From assembly GCA_949358305.1 (NCBI GenBank), contig OX442323.1, forward strand, positions 6,386,001 through 6,450,000: a stretch of 64,000 bases of DNA. The letters run 5' to 3'. Positions 46,110-56,822 of the stretch are shown one piece after another; the first letter of the stretch is position 1, and every line of letters begins with the position of its first letter. Origin of the DNA: Strigamia acuminata (Eukaryota > Arthropoda > Chilopoda > Geophilomorpha > Linotaeniidae). Both the position numbers and the translations under genes were made by a program. The notes under the pieces were generated by a model, which was not told the DNA's origin, ran no database searches, and was given only the letters and a program-made list of their open reading frames with translations.

Positions 46110-46966
46110 TCAACCGACCAAACCTCCCACATCCATATTAGCCAAAGCCGCATTTATGGATTGCCGGGCAAAATCGCTCATCTTTGAAGCCAATTTCGGC
46201 ACCATATTTCTTGCCAATTTCGACACAACTTTTTGCAACATATTATTAATCTCGTCGCCAAGACTCCCACCTCCTAGCAATCCTTCCATCGACAATTTCA
46301 AGTCATCGATTTCAGCATGTAAACTCAACGACTCGATTTGCATTTTCTTGTTCTTTGTACCCAAAACCGCCGTAGAACTCACATGAGTTTTATACACACT
46401 GGCATCAAAGGATCCACGTCCATACACTGGAATAAGGCCAATTGCCTTTCCATCAATGTCATATTGACCTTGGACGTTGACGTGAGGAAATGACATGTTG
46501 ATATTGACTTTCATCATCATGATATTCAGTTTGATATGGTCAATTGAGAAGTCTGATAACCCCACCACCTGTGAATAGACAAAAAATAATTAATTTTAAA
46601 AGAAATTGTCATAATTTAGATTTTCAGTTGCATACCTGGCAGTTTTTAACTTTAGCAACTTTAATAGTGACTAAATTTCCAAGACTCAATGAAGACAAGT
46701 CTTGGTTAGGGACATTGAAAGGTTCCATTGGTGGAATTTTGGCTTCAGGTAAACCTGTTTTCATTTGTGTTTTGAATTTAGCCACTTCATCTAGGATTTT
46801 CTGCTCAAACTTGCTGAATTTTTTAGGTTTGGCTGTGGCTGTGTTTAAATAAATACATTACAACATACACAATTATTAAAAAAGGTTATACTCATTAAAT
46901 ACTTGCTGGTGTTGTAGATACAGTGTACACTGTATGTAAAACCAATGCAAATACAATCCACTTCAT
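46110..46966 (-). CDS. Takeout/JHBP-like secreted lipid-binding protein
   Basis: Exons on the minus strand are 46966-46903, 46838-46636 and 46568-46110 (phases 1 and 0), giving 241 residues, the usual length for this family. Residues 1-20 are a signal peptide (MKWIVFALVLHTVYTVS). The family pattern LVTIKVAKVKNCQVVGLSDF is followed by strand-rich sequence with GQYDIDGKAIGLIPVYGRGS and the C-terminal helix region typical of JHBP domains. Only one Cys remains, in NCQ, so the N-terminal disulphide of classical takeout proteins is absent. It should be secreted and carry a hydrophobic ligand; the ligand is unknown. It is a tandem duplicate of 49317-50173. Confidence 0.85.
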
Positions 46967-47023
46967 TTTGTTGTTTCTAACCAAAGACACAAAACAAAAC
47001 AGTTCAACTTTTTACTTCTAATC

Positions 47024-47058
47024 ACTGAAAGAGAACCAACACACCTTGATATATATCT
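47024..47058 (-). promoter_or_regulatory. Core promoter (TATA plus TCAGT initiator)
   Basis: On the minus strand GATATATATC (47058-47049) is followed about 25 bp later by TCAGT (47028-47024), the arthropod initiator, some 60 bp before the start codon at 46966. The duplicate gene has a longer TATATATATATA and the same TTTCAGTG. Confidence 0.6.
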
Positions 47059-47224
47059 ATCTTTTTGACATTATCAAAACCTGTCATATGATATTACACA
47101 ATTACATGTCAATGTAACTATCATCTAATCTATTGTATTCTCATAAAAAACACTATTGAGCAATAAATCAATCAAAAACCAATAAAAAAATCAATTCTCA
47201 ATCTAAAACATCATTTATTGATCC

Positions 47225-48045
47225 CGCCGCAACAATGTCCAATCGATACAACTCGTCATGGTCACACGAGGTGGCCAGCATTTCTTATCTCGCATCGTCC
47301 TCTACGAAATCGAATGTCCGCGCCATTTTTTTCAAGTTGTCGAACTGATAACAAATTTGCATCCAATCCAGGCACAAAATAGACTTCTCGGAATTCCACC
47401 ATTTCTGGTTTTCCATTTAACAATACAGTCAATTCAACAGTCCCTGTGCGTTTTCCATAGAGTATTCCACCATTTGCGGTGTTAACCACAATTTTGGGCG
47501 CATTTTTTAAATTTTCAAACTGCTCACGTTGCGACGACATGTATGCCGTGATGCTCCAGAGTCCATGATCCAGTCTGTATGCGACGATCTCGTCATCATT
47601 GCCGATACCGAGACGATTGTTGCGATGTACGACTTGTTGGCAGGTTTTTCCGCATTTTTCTCCGCATTTTTCAATATTTTTACACGACAGTCCGCTCGTT
47701 TGTGCCCCAGCTTGTGACATCTACGGCACTTGATTTGATAAGAGTTATCGTTTCCTTCTCGGCGCTTAAAACGTTCGTTTCCAATGCTGGAACTGAGTGC
47801 TGCACTGGTCACATCTTTTTCTCGTTTTTGCGCTTCTTGCAACAATCGCACCTTGACATATTCTGCCGTAATATCCGAACCGCAATTTTCAATTGCCATT
47901 ATCATTGGCTTGAAATCGTCTGAAAGAGTGTGGCTAATAACATCGCTGCCATCATTTTGTCATCGACTTTATAATCCATATCAGTGAGTTGTTGACCAAT
48001 ATTCACCTTTTTGCCAATATATTCCGACATATCTTTGCAGTCGTT
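47225..48045 (-). mobile_element. Decayed Ty1/copia retrotransposon fragment
   Basis: On the minus strand it shows, in order, part of a Gag-like region (DMSEYIGKKVNIGQQL), a zinc knuckle CRRCHKLGHKRADC, a protease active-site context DWIMDSGASRH, and the GAG-pre-integrase type segment VYFVPGLDANLLSVRQLEKN. At least two frameshifts separate these (one in Gag near 47910, one after the protease motif near 47560), so it is inactive. Integrase, reverse transcriptase, RNase H and LTRs are not visible. Its upstream end abuts the (AAAT)n tail of a LINE fragment at 48047. Confidence 0.85.
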
Positions 48046-48046
48046 G

Positions 48047-48925
48047 TATTTTATTTATTTATTTATTTATTTATTTATTGAAGAGACACTCCAGTGGAGT
48101 AAGATACAGGTAATTAAGAAAGAGCTTGTTGGTCTAATAGGTGTTTGCCTATACGCTTATGAAGGTGGCGGCAGTGGAAACGACACTTCGAGGCAGCACA
48201 GTCAAAGACCGTAATGCGGAGGTCGATGGGAAGATTGTTCCAGAGTGACGTGCATCTATGTGGGAATGTCTTGCGTAGGTAGGTCGTTCGCTCCACCGTG
48301 ATCTTGAACTTATGGCGGCGAGGCGTCCGGGTATCCACGTCTGAGTGGTAGAATTCCGTGATGGTATGAGCAGGATGATCAGCATTACGGAGGACGTCTG
48401 CTATGGCGGAGAGATCAAGAAGCAGGAGGAGGTTGTCCAAAGTCAGGATATCGAACTCGTTGCACACCGGGGTGATATGGTTATGATCGTAACGGTTGAA
48501 AGCGTTTCGGATGACCGCGTTGTACGCCTTAGCGAGAGGGAACTTGAAGCGGCGGGCTGTCGAGTTCCAAATCGACGAGGCATAGGTGATGACGGGGTAA
48601 ATCTTGGATTTTATGTAACTAATCATTTCTGTACGGGACAGGACTCGGCGCAGGTGTTTCACTATGTAGGCTGACCGGGTAAGGAATAAAGTTAAATGGC
48701 GGATATGAGGGCCAAAGGTGAGATGTGGGTCGAGGATGAGTCCCAGGACTGTAATCTGTTCGGTGGGGTAAGGTACGACACCCCTCGAGGGTCGCTTGAA
48801 GTTCAGAGTTGAGGTTTTTTCCTGGTTGAGACCCATGGTTAAGAGCGATACCTGGCTTTCTAAGCTCTTGTCTTTGTAGAGCTTTACCAGATTGTCCCAA
48901 GCTGTAATAGTTGATAGTAATAATA
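48047..48925 (-). mobile_element. 5'-truncated LINE (non-LTR retrotransposon)
   Basis: A minus-strand frame running to a stop at 48114 shows the end of a reverse transcriptase domain (MGLNQEKTSTLNF...ITVLGLILDPHLTF) and the thumb-like IKSKIYPVITYASSIWN block of CR1/Jockey-type LINEs. The 3' end is an (AAAT)n tail at 48047-48080. The catalytic YxDD region and everything upstream are missing, so the copy is dead on arrival. It appears to have inserted into or beside the copia fragment. Clade assignment is uncertain. Confidence 0.85.
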
Positions 48926-49316
48926 GTTGATTCCGCCATTTTTAGTCCACAAAAATGATTACCGCGTGACAAACACGAAAATTTCCGAAATTAATTTGAT
49001 TGTTCAAATTTGGAATTTCTTCAGATCAAACCTGATCACAAATTTCGAAACAAATGGTTTTGCACAGTTTATAGCATCCCTGGACCCATAACCTGATGAG
49101 AATCTGCGAATCTGCGTGGGAGCGAAAAGATTGAGTGGGTACGCGTGGTGATGGTCAAAACAGAAGTGTCCGTGTACAATTTTTATTAGCATAAATGACC
49201 GTAGGCGCCAGGTGGCGCTACAAACATGTGTTGACACAGAATATCTCAATAAAAATCCACATATAAAAATTTTAATTTAGATTTACACCACTTTATTCAT
49301 TTTTTTTTTACACAAA
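48926..49316. other. Spacer downstream of the second takeout-like gene
   Basis: No gene seen. From about 49250 to 49316 the sequence resembles 46042-46109 (TAAATTTACAACACTTTATTC type), showing the left edge of the segmental duplication that contains both takeout-like genes. Confidence 0.5.
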
Positions 49317-50173
49317 TCAACCGATCAAACTTCCCACATCCAAATTAGCCAAAGCCCCATTCATGAATTGCCGGGCAAAATCACCCATCTTTGAAGCCAA
49401 TTTCGGCACCGAATTTCTTGCCAATTTCAACGCAGCTTTTTGCAACATATTATTAATCTCGTCGCCAAGAACTCCTAGCAATCCGTCCATCTTCAATTGC
49501 AAGTCATCGATTTCAGCATGTAAACTCAACGACTCGATTTGCATTTTCTTGTCCTTTGTATAACCCAAAACCGCCGTAGAACTCACATGAGTTTTATACA
49601 CACTGGCATCAAAGGATCCACGTGCATACACTGGAATAAGGCCAATTGCCCTTCCATCAATGTCATATTGACCTTGGACGTTGACGTGAGGAAATGTCAC
49701 GTTGATATTGACTTTCATCAGCATGATATTCACTTTGATATCGTCAATTGTGAAGTCTGATAACCCCACCACCTGTGAATAGGCAAAAAAAAAATTAATT
49801 TTAAAAGAAATTGTCATAATTTAGATTTTCAGTTGCATACCTGTCAGTTTTTAACTTTAGCAGCTTTAATAGTGACTAAATTTCCACCAAGACTCAATGA
49901 AGACAAGTCTTGGTTAGGGACATTGAAAGGTTCCATTGGTGGAATTTTGGCTTCAGGTAAACCTGTTGTCATTTGTGCTTTGAATTTATCCACTTCATCT
50001 ATGATTTTCTGCTCAAACTTGCTGAATTTTTCAGGTTTGGCTGTGGCTGTGTTTAAATAAATACATTACACATACACAATTATTAAAAAAGGTTATACTC
50101 ATTAAATACTTGATTGTGCTGTAGATACAGTGTACACTGTATGTAAAACCAATGCAAATACAATCCACTTCAT
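49317..50173 (-). pseudogene. Takeout/JHBP-like gene with an in-frame TGA
   Basis: The exons correspond one to one with the gene at 46110: 50173-50110, 50046-49841 and 49772-49317. Length, splice sites, signal peptide (MKWIVFALVLHTVYTVS) and the JHBP pattern are conserved, with one extra Gly at LGGNL. However, the second-last codon of exon 2 is TGA where the sister gene has TGC (Cys of NCQ). Conventional translation would stop after about 88 residues. Everything downstream is intact, so this is a young pseudogene, a sequencing error, or less likely a recoded codon. The TATA and initiator are retained. Confidence 0.75.
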
Positions 50174-50431
50174 CTTGTTGTTTCCAACCATAGACACAAA
50201 ACAAAACAGTTCAACTTTTTACTTCTAATCACTGAAAGAGAACCAACTCACCTTGATATTTATATATATATATCTTTTTTGACATTATCAAAAAACTGTC
50301 ATATGATATTATACAATTACATTTCAATGTAACTATCATCTAATCTATTGTATCATCATAAAAAACACTATTGAGCAATAAATCAATCAAAAAACCAACA
50401 AAAAAAATCAATTCTCAATCTAAAACATCAT

Positions 50432-51219
50432 TTATTGATTTAATGTTTTGTGATACAATGACAACAAGGCATTATTAATGACATTTTTTAGAAGTGAGCC
50501 TAATTCTTCGAATCTAGCCGGCACAAACACATCAAAAATCGTCTTAAGTGTGCCAGAAAGCACTGAATTAGCCATCCCACCCATAAACCCACCACCACCA
50601 ACCAATTCAGCATCAAACCGCCCCACATTAAACTTTAGTTTGAGTTCAGCAAGGACGACATTAAACCCTTTCTCAACAGTCAATGGCGCATCAATACTGA
50701 TGGTGACATTCACCGCTGTTAGAGAGAAAGGGCCACGACCGCTCAACGGAACCCAACTGCCGATAGTTCCGTCTAGGGAATTATTTCCACTAAAACGAAG
50801 GCTTGGGAGGTGGAAATTGGCGAAAAAACGAGGCGGAATAAGCGTGAAATCAACATCGGAGACCGAGAAACTGGACAATCCAGTCAGTGTTAGATTTCTT
50901 ACGTCTCCCGCGACATCAATGTAATCCTCCAGTCCTTTGATGAAGTTTTTGGAGATGTGGAAGCTCCCGATGTGCAGAGGATCTAATTGTGGTAAATGTG
51001 CAGCAGAAACTCCTTTGTGGATCACTTCTCTGATGTTTGTGAAGATTTTTTCGATCCATGTTTTGTGTTGGTTGGTTTGGGCGGTGTCCTCACTCAGCAC
51101 TGCCTTGAATTGAATAAAATATCAATAATAAATGATGTAAATGTTGTATTATAAGTTGGAAATATTAAAAACGTTACCCCAAATAAGCTCAAAAGAAGAA
51201 GAACGTGCACACTCTTCAT
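50432..51219 (-). CDS. Takeout/JHBP-like secreted protein (divergent)
   Basis: Exon 1 is 51219-51178 (signal peptide MKSVHVLLLLSLFG) and exon 2 is 51103-50432, joined in phase 0 across a 74-bp intron, giving 237 residues. The mature protein shows the JHBP layout: an N-terminal helix, LTLTGLSSFSVSDVDFTLIP, the GTIGSWVPLSGRGPFSL block and a long amphipathic C-terminus. I find no cysteine at all, so the conserved disulphide of the family is missing. It is expected to bind a hydrophobic ligand outside the cell. It lies directly upstream (in the direction of transcription) of 50173, and the segmental duplication breakpoint falls at its 3' end. Confidence 0.8.
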
Positions 51220-51334
51220 CGTAATCATTAATGAATTAGTTGTTAACTCGCATTGCTCATATTTAACAGCTGAAATTCCTTTATTTTTCACACGAATTAA
51301 TCAAAATGTGTTGACACACACTTATTTTTATCAT

Positions 51335-52174
51335 TTAATCGACGGTTTTGCTGACTTCAAATGCGTGTTCGTCGATAACTTTTTGCAAACCAAGCTTAAT
51401 TGGACCATCTATTAATCTAAACACGACATTCTTACTCAATGCTGCTATGATGTTCGTCACTGAACTAACAACATAATCAAATATAGGCACTACATCTAAG
51501 TCGACATTAATTTTCCCAACTTCGATGATGTCAAACTCCTTCAATGTGAATTGGCTTTTGTCCGAATTCATGTCCAATTGGATCTCCATGACGACATCTT
51601 GGATTATCACCGAAGCTGTACCAGTTATCACATAACTGAGAACTCTATTAAAAATACACAGAATTAGGGTTAAATATTCTCATGGTGCAAACATCATATA
51701 CTTTGTGGTCCATTTTAGTTGTCCTTTTAAAAGATGAACTCTTAATTTGGATCGTATTGACTGAAGTTCATTCGGCTTGTATGTAACAGCTGCATCTTCT
51801 TCCCTTCCCATAGTTCCCATTCCAAGCAATGAGCCAGACACGTGTGTGTTGATTATGTCAACATCTATAGCATTGTAAGGGTCTAGTTTTCTGTTAACAC
51901 GTCAAAAAAATGAATAAAATATCAATTTCTATCATGTTTTATTATCAAACACTTTACTTGGCTAAAATGTATTCTCTAACATGATGAACTATGTCATCTA
52001 CATAATCATTTGGATCAGGTATTGCAAATTTCAGCTTTTGTGCGGCTTAAAATGATATAAAAGCAATAATAAACACTAAAACAGCACCAAAATGGAAATT
52101 TAAAGATAACTTGTACCTTTTTTAGCTTCACAAACACACACAGATGAAATTAGAAGTAATAGAATGAAATACAT
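51335..52174 (-). CDS. Group-7-allergen-like secreted protein, copy 1
   Basis: Four exons: 52174-52117, 52045-51958, 51890-51702 and 51644-51335, giving 214 residues. The signal peptide is MYFILLLLISSVCVCEA. The mature part has PDPNDYVDDIVHHVREYI, the LDPYNAIDVD block and a C-terminal domain with VVPIFDYVVSSVTNII and a helical end. The layout matches the mite group 7 allergen family (BPI/LBP-like half-module). This is the most divergent member of the seven-gene set: it lacks the GELHGLAT motif, having SGSLLGMGTMGREED at that place. The expected role is binding a lipid or other hydrophobic ligand outside the cell. Confidence 0.75.
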
Positions 52175-52328
52175 TTCTTTTCAACACTGATAGATTCGAG
52201 CAATTAAATCATTGACAGACACATTTTTATCTCTCTTTTTTTAGTTTTTTAGATAAACCATATCAATAACTCAAGTTTTAATAAAATATTTATTTATTTA
52301 TTTTCACTCACACTATTACAAATTTTTT

Positions 52329-53176
52329 TTAAGATAAATTCTCCAGGCCTTGAATTCCAATTTTATCAATTGTAGATTGTACAAAACTCTGAATCGGTCC
52401 TTCAAGGAGCCTGGCCACTACGTTCTTCATCAAATTTGACACAGCACTGGACATGAGTGACAGAATTCGGTCCCAAAATGGCAGCGGCAATGTTTTGGTG
52501 TCAACTGTGATCTTTCCAATGCGTGCCACCTTAAATTTGGTTATTCGAACACTTTTACTGTTCACATCAACACGTAGTGTGATGTTGGTCACCGCTTCTG
52601 CCGCTGTACCGCTCACGAAGCCGGTGAATGGCAGAAATCCGAGACTAGAAAATTAAAATAAACCATAAAAATACATATATATAAATATAATATAATAAAA
52701 ACCAATAAAATTCACCTCAAACCCCATTCAAGATTGGCCTTTAGTTCAGTCACACCAAAAACAGCTTCAATCTCAATATTGTCATCTTGTTTGTTGAATA
52801 TAAGATGTGCAGGTCCTGCACGACGAAGCGTCGCAAGTCCGTGCAATTCACCAGTTAGATGTACATTTAAGAACTTGTAGTCAATTGCTGTGTATGGATC
52901 CATGTCTCTGTATTTTGTAGAGTCAAAATATTAGTGCACTGTTTTAGGTTTTGTCAATTTTTGTCTTACTTTTCCAATATGAGTGCTCTGACATTAACCA
53001 GCAGTTGATCCATGTATTCATCAGCATTGTTATTCTGGGTTGAAGCTAGATGAGTAAAAGAAGAAATAAGTTTGATTATTATTATTGGTGAATAGAATGC
53101 TACCTCTTTTATGAGGTGTAGCAAGTGCTACACTTAAAAGAAGTGTACAGATCAAAGTGGACTGAATGAGAGCCAT
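52329..53176 (-). CDS. Group-7-allergen-like secreted protein, copy 2
   Basis: Exons are 53176-53104, 53045-52970, 52907-52716 and 52644-52329, giving 218 residues. The signal peptide is MALIQSTLICTLLLSVALA. The conserved family blocks are ADEYMDQLLVNVRALILEK, DMDPYTAID, GELHGLATLRRAG, AVFGVTELKANLEW and the C-terminal ARLLEGPIQSF. Intron phases are the same as in its neighbours, so the cluster arose by tandem duplication. Secreted; predicted to be a lipid- or pattern-binding protein. Confidence 0.82.
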
Positions 53177-53235
53177 TTTGGTTACAGTTTAATGTGAAAC
53201 TAGAATGAATGGGTGTTTTCTTATTTTAAATGTAA

Positions 53236-53340
53236 TTTTATCTTGGATTTGTGGGAAAGATGACAACTGTTAATACAATATCAAGCTTTATGGGAACTAG
53301 CATTTGTTGATTGACAGTAATCACTAGATAATTGTTTCAC
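53236..53340 (-). promoter_or_regulatory. Conserved upstream block with GATA-type site, copy 2 gene
   Basis: The plus-strand TTATCTTGGATTTG...GAAAGATGACAACTG and the following segment ending CACTAGATAATTG recur upstream of five of the seven genes at a similar distance (60-80 bp from the ATG). TTATC and AGATAA are GATA-factor-type sites. Confidence 0.5.
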
Positions 53341-53373
53341 TGGGAGGCCACAAATTTTTTAATATCATAAAAC

Positions 53374-53377
<4 letters not shown>

Positions 53378-53409
<32 letters not shown>
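53378..53409. repeat. Poly-T tract
   Basis: About 32 uninterrupted T on the plus strand, poly-A in the direction of the gene cluster. It may be the tail of an old retrotransposed insert, but no body is recognisable. Confidence 0.8.
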
Positions 53410-53410
<1 letters not shown>

Positions 53411-53879
53411 TAAAATATTTTATTTTAATTTTGTTTTGGTAAAAACCAGAAAATGTTTTAAAAAAACTGTGTAATTGTTTCAATTCTTCAATGACTTTTT
53501 TTTAAATAACTGATTTATTGAATTTAATTTTCTACAATTTTTTAAAGTCGATGCTAGAACTTTATTTTCAATCTCTTACCACTTGTTTTCACACGATTTA
53601 AACCCTTAGTTTTCTTCTTTATTACCATATAAGTGTTGAGAATCATTTTTTTCATAATGTCAGCAACAACAATATACACTAGAAACATTATTGCGTAACA
53701 AAACAACCATTATCACGAGCATTACTGAAATAGTTTTCAAGTAAATTATTTTTTTTCCACATGAGACTCGTTTTGCATATAAACTATAAAAATACGTTTT
53801 TCAAACCCAAAAAAAATTTTATTTCATCAAACATACATCACATTAAATTTATTCTAAAAATTCATTTTTTGTGTGAAAA

Positions 53880-54012
53880 TACATTTTTCCATCTAAAGAT
53901 GCATTTTTTCCATCTAAAGATGCATTTTTTCCATCTAAAGATGCATTTTTTCCATCTAAAGATGCATTTTTTCCATCTAAAGATGCATTTTTTCAACCTG
54001 AAGATGCATTTA
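53880..54012. repeat. 21-bp minisatellite, ATGCATTTTTTCCATCTAAAG
   Basis: About six copies of a 21-bp unit with a T6 tract and an ATGCAT palindrome, downstream of copy 3. It belongs to the same structural class as the arrays at 43985 and 61365. Confidence 0.85.
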
Positions 54013-54152
54013 TTCCATCAAAAAATGCAATTATTTTGCTCTAAAATGCCATTTTAACTTAAACTTGTATTTTTCTGTCTGCAAATGCACTTTTTAAATA
54101 AAATATTCAACACTTTTTCCCCCTCACTTTATTACATTTTTATAATTTTTCT

Positions 54153-54997
54153 TTACAAACTAACAACAAAAGGAAATCTAAATCGAATTCCACGTTTTTC
54201 AAGTCTGGAATCCACCAAACTCTTAATTGGTCCGTTAAGAAGCGGGTATAATTTGTCCCTTATCAAATCGTGAACCGTATTTGTCACGTACTTTTCACTT
54301 CCGTGCAATTCTGGAATTAGCCTAACGATATCAACTGTGATCTTTTCATTACGTGCCACCTCGTAGTTAATTATTTTAATATAGTCAAGATAAGTGCTAA
54401 TACGAATTTTGACGTTAATCATTGCTTCTGCTGTACCAGTCACGTAGGCAGGCCACCTCACAGGTCCCCACGTCTAGAAAATCAAAGACCAACATGCAAT
54501 ATATATAATGTCATAAAAACAAGTCAAAATTATACCCTGCGGCATTCAAGATTGAACCTTAGTCCAGTCACACCAAAAACAGTATCAATATAACCGCTAT
54601 TGTCATGGAATGTAAGATTTGAACGTCCAACACGATGAAGAGTGGCACGACCATGCAATTGACCGGTGAACTCTACAGCGTCTAGTTGTGTACCTCTGTC
54701 CTTGTTCTTAACTATTGCGTATGATTCCGTGCCACTATGTTTTGTGTAGTCAAAATATTCAAATTATTGCACTAACACAGATTTGTATCTACTATTTTTC
54801 TTACTTTTCCAATATTTGTTGTCCAACATCAACCAGGTATTCATCCAGGTATTCATCAGCATTATCAGGGTAGGTAAAAAAACCTAAATGGGTAAAGAAA
54901 TAATTAAGTTTGATCAATATATTTTGGTGAATAGAATGATACCATTTGCTACACTTAAAACAAGTGCACAGATCAAATTGGAATGAATGAGAGCCAT
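54153..54997 (-). CDS. Group-7-allergen-like secreted protein, copy 3
   Basis: Exons are 54997-54943, 54883-54805, 54734-54536 and 54473-54153, giving 217 residues. The signal peptide MALIHSNLICALVLSVANG is shorter than in the sister genes because exon 1 lacks the ATPHKR end. The DPY motif has become ESYAIV, and the exon 3/4 junction has moved to phase 0, unlike the phase 2 junction of the other copies. Family blocks GQLHGRATLHRVGRSNLTF and VFGVTGLRFNLEC remain. It looks intact but fast-evolving; a young pseudogene cannot be excluded. Confidence 0.72.
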
Positions 54998-55060
54998 TTT
55001 GGTTTCAGTTTAATATGAAACTAGAATGAGTGATGGTTGTCTCCTGATTTTAAATATATC

Positions 55061-55165
55061 TTTATCTTGGATTTGAGAGAAAGATGACAACTGTTAATAT
55101 TATTAATATAATGTCTTTGTGGGAACTATAACATCTGTTGATTGGCAGTAACCACTAGATAATTT
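55061..55165 (-). promoter_or_regulatory. Conserved upstream block with GATA-type site, copy 3 gene
   Basis: It matches the block at 53236-53340: TTTATCTTGGATTTGAGAG, AGATGACAACTGTTAATA and, further on, CACTAGATAATTTA. Confidence 0.5.
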
Positions 55166-55473
55166 ATTTATTTATTTTTTGTTAAATATTTTATTTTAAT
55201 TTTGTTTTGATAAATACCAGAAAATGTTTTTAAAAAAATTTTCTTCAATGACTTTTTTTTTTTTTTTTTAAAAAAACTGATTTATTAAATTCAATTTTCT
55301 ACAGTTTTTTAAATCGTAGTTTTTTACATTTTACTTGTTTTGCCACAAAATGCTATTTTCACCTAAACATGTACTTTTCTGCAAACGCATTTTCTAAATA
55401 AAATATTCAACACTTTTTTCCCCTCACTTTATTTCATTTCTAAAATTTTTCTTTACAAACTAATGAAATAGTT

Positions 55474-56327
55474 TTACACAATTTGAAATCCACGTTGGTT
55501 AATTGTGGAATCCACCAAAATCGCAATTGGTCCCGTAAGAAGATCAAATACTGTAGTCCCCATCAAATCGCGAACATCATTTGACACGAAACGTTCTTCC
55601 CCGTGCAATTCTGGAATTAGCCCAGCGATGGCAACTGTGATGTTTTCAACAGGTGACACCTCGTATTTAATTAACCTAGCTTGTTTAACATTTAAATTAA
55701 AAAGAATTGTAACGTTAATCATTGCTTCTGTTGTACTAATCACGTCGGCATACCATAAAGGAAATTGAGGACTAGAAAAAGAAAAAGAAAAAAAAACCAA
55801 CGTGCAATATACAATATATATAGTGTAATAAAAAGTCAAAATTACAAACCGATTGCATTTAAGATTGGCCCTTAGTCCAGTCACACCAAAAACAGCATCA
55901 ATAGTACCGCGTTCTGGATCTTCTTGATTGAATGTAAGATTTGAACGTCCAACACGATGAACAGTGGCAAGACCATGCAATTCACCAACGAACTTCCTCC
56001 TTCCGCCCTTGTAAACTGCTTCAATTGCGTATGGATCCAAGCCACTACGTTTTATATAGTCAAAATATTCAAATTATTGCACAGATTTGTTATTTGTATC
56101 TGTTATTTCACTTACTTTTCCGATGTGTGTTGTCCAACAACAACCAGTAGTTCATCCAGGAAATGATCAGCATTATCAGGGTTGGTAAAAGAATCTAAAT
56201 AGGTAAAGAAAGAATTAAGTTTGATCAATATATTTTTGGTGAATAGAATGATACCTCTTTTATGAGGTGTAGCATTTGCTACACTTAAAACAAGTGTACA
56301 GATCAAAGTGGAATGAATGAGAGCCAT
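55474..56327 (-). CDS. Group-7-allergen-like secreted protein, copy 4
   Basis: Exons are 56327-56255, 56194-56116, 56044-55850 and 55771-55474, giving 214 residues. The signal peptide is MALIHSTLICTLVLSVANA. Blocks LDPYAIEAVY, GELHGLATVHRVGRSNLTF, AVFGVTGLRANLKC and LTGPIAILVDSTI match the other copies. Intron 3 is 78 bp, a multiple of three without stops, so retention would insert 26 mostly hydrophobic residues instead of ending the protein. Secreted; predicted hydrophobic-ligand binder. Confidence 0.82.
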
Positions 56328-56390
56328 TTTGATGTCAGTTTAATATGAAACTAGAATGTTTGATGGTTATCTTCTAATGTTAAATGTATT

Positions 56391-56505
56391 TTTATCTTGG
56401 ATTTGAGGGAAAGACGACAACTGTTAATATTAATACAATCTCAAGTTTTATGGGAACTACTGTATAACATCTGTCTACTGACAGTTATCACTAGATAATT
56501 GTTTC
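56391..56505 (-). promoter_or_regulatory. Conserved upstream block with GATA-type site, copy 4 gene
   Basis: TTTATCTTGGATTTGAGGG, GACGACAACTGTTAATA and TCACTAGATAATTGTTTC match the blocks upstream of the sister genes. Confidence 0.5.
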
Positions 56506-56822
56506 AACCTTGTGACGATGACGGTCTGGTAAGCAAATTTTACAAACAGTGAACTCTGTGTGAGATAAAATAAAATGGAAGGCAATTTGTTTCTCAAATC
56601 ACGAACCTTTATTACCTAAAATTACAATTGTAATTATATCAAATTTGGTCAATTACTAATATTATTTAATGATGAATATAAAAGGATTAGAGCTGTTGAG
56701 AGAGGCGTTATATGTAATGTTGATGGAAACACACAATAAAGACACTGTTCATTATTCGGTACTGATTCCTACTCTGTGTTTATTTCATCCTCAAACTCTT
56801 TTATACCCTCTAGTGGCGAATT

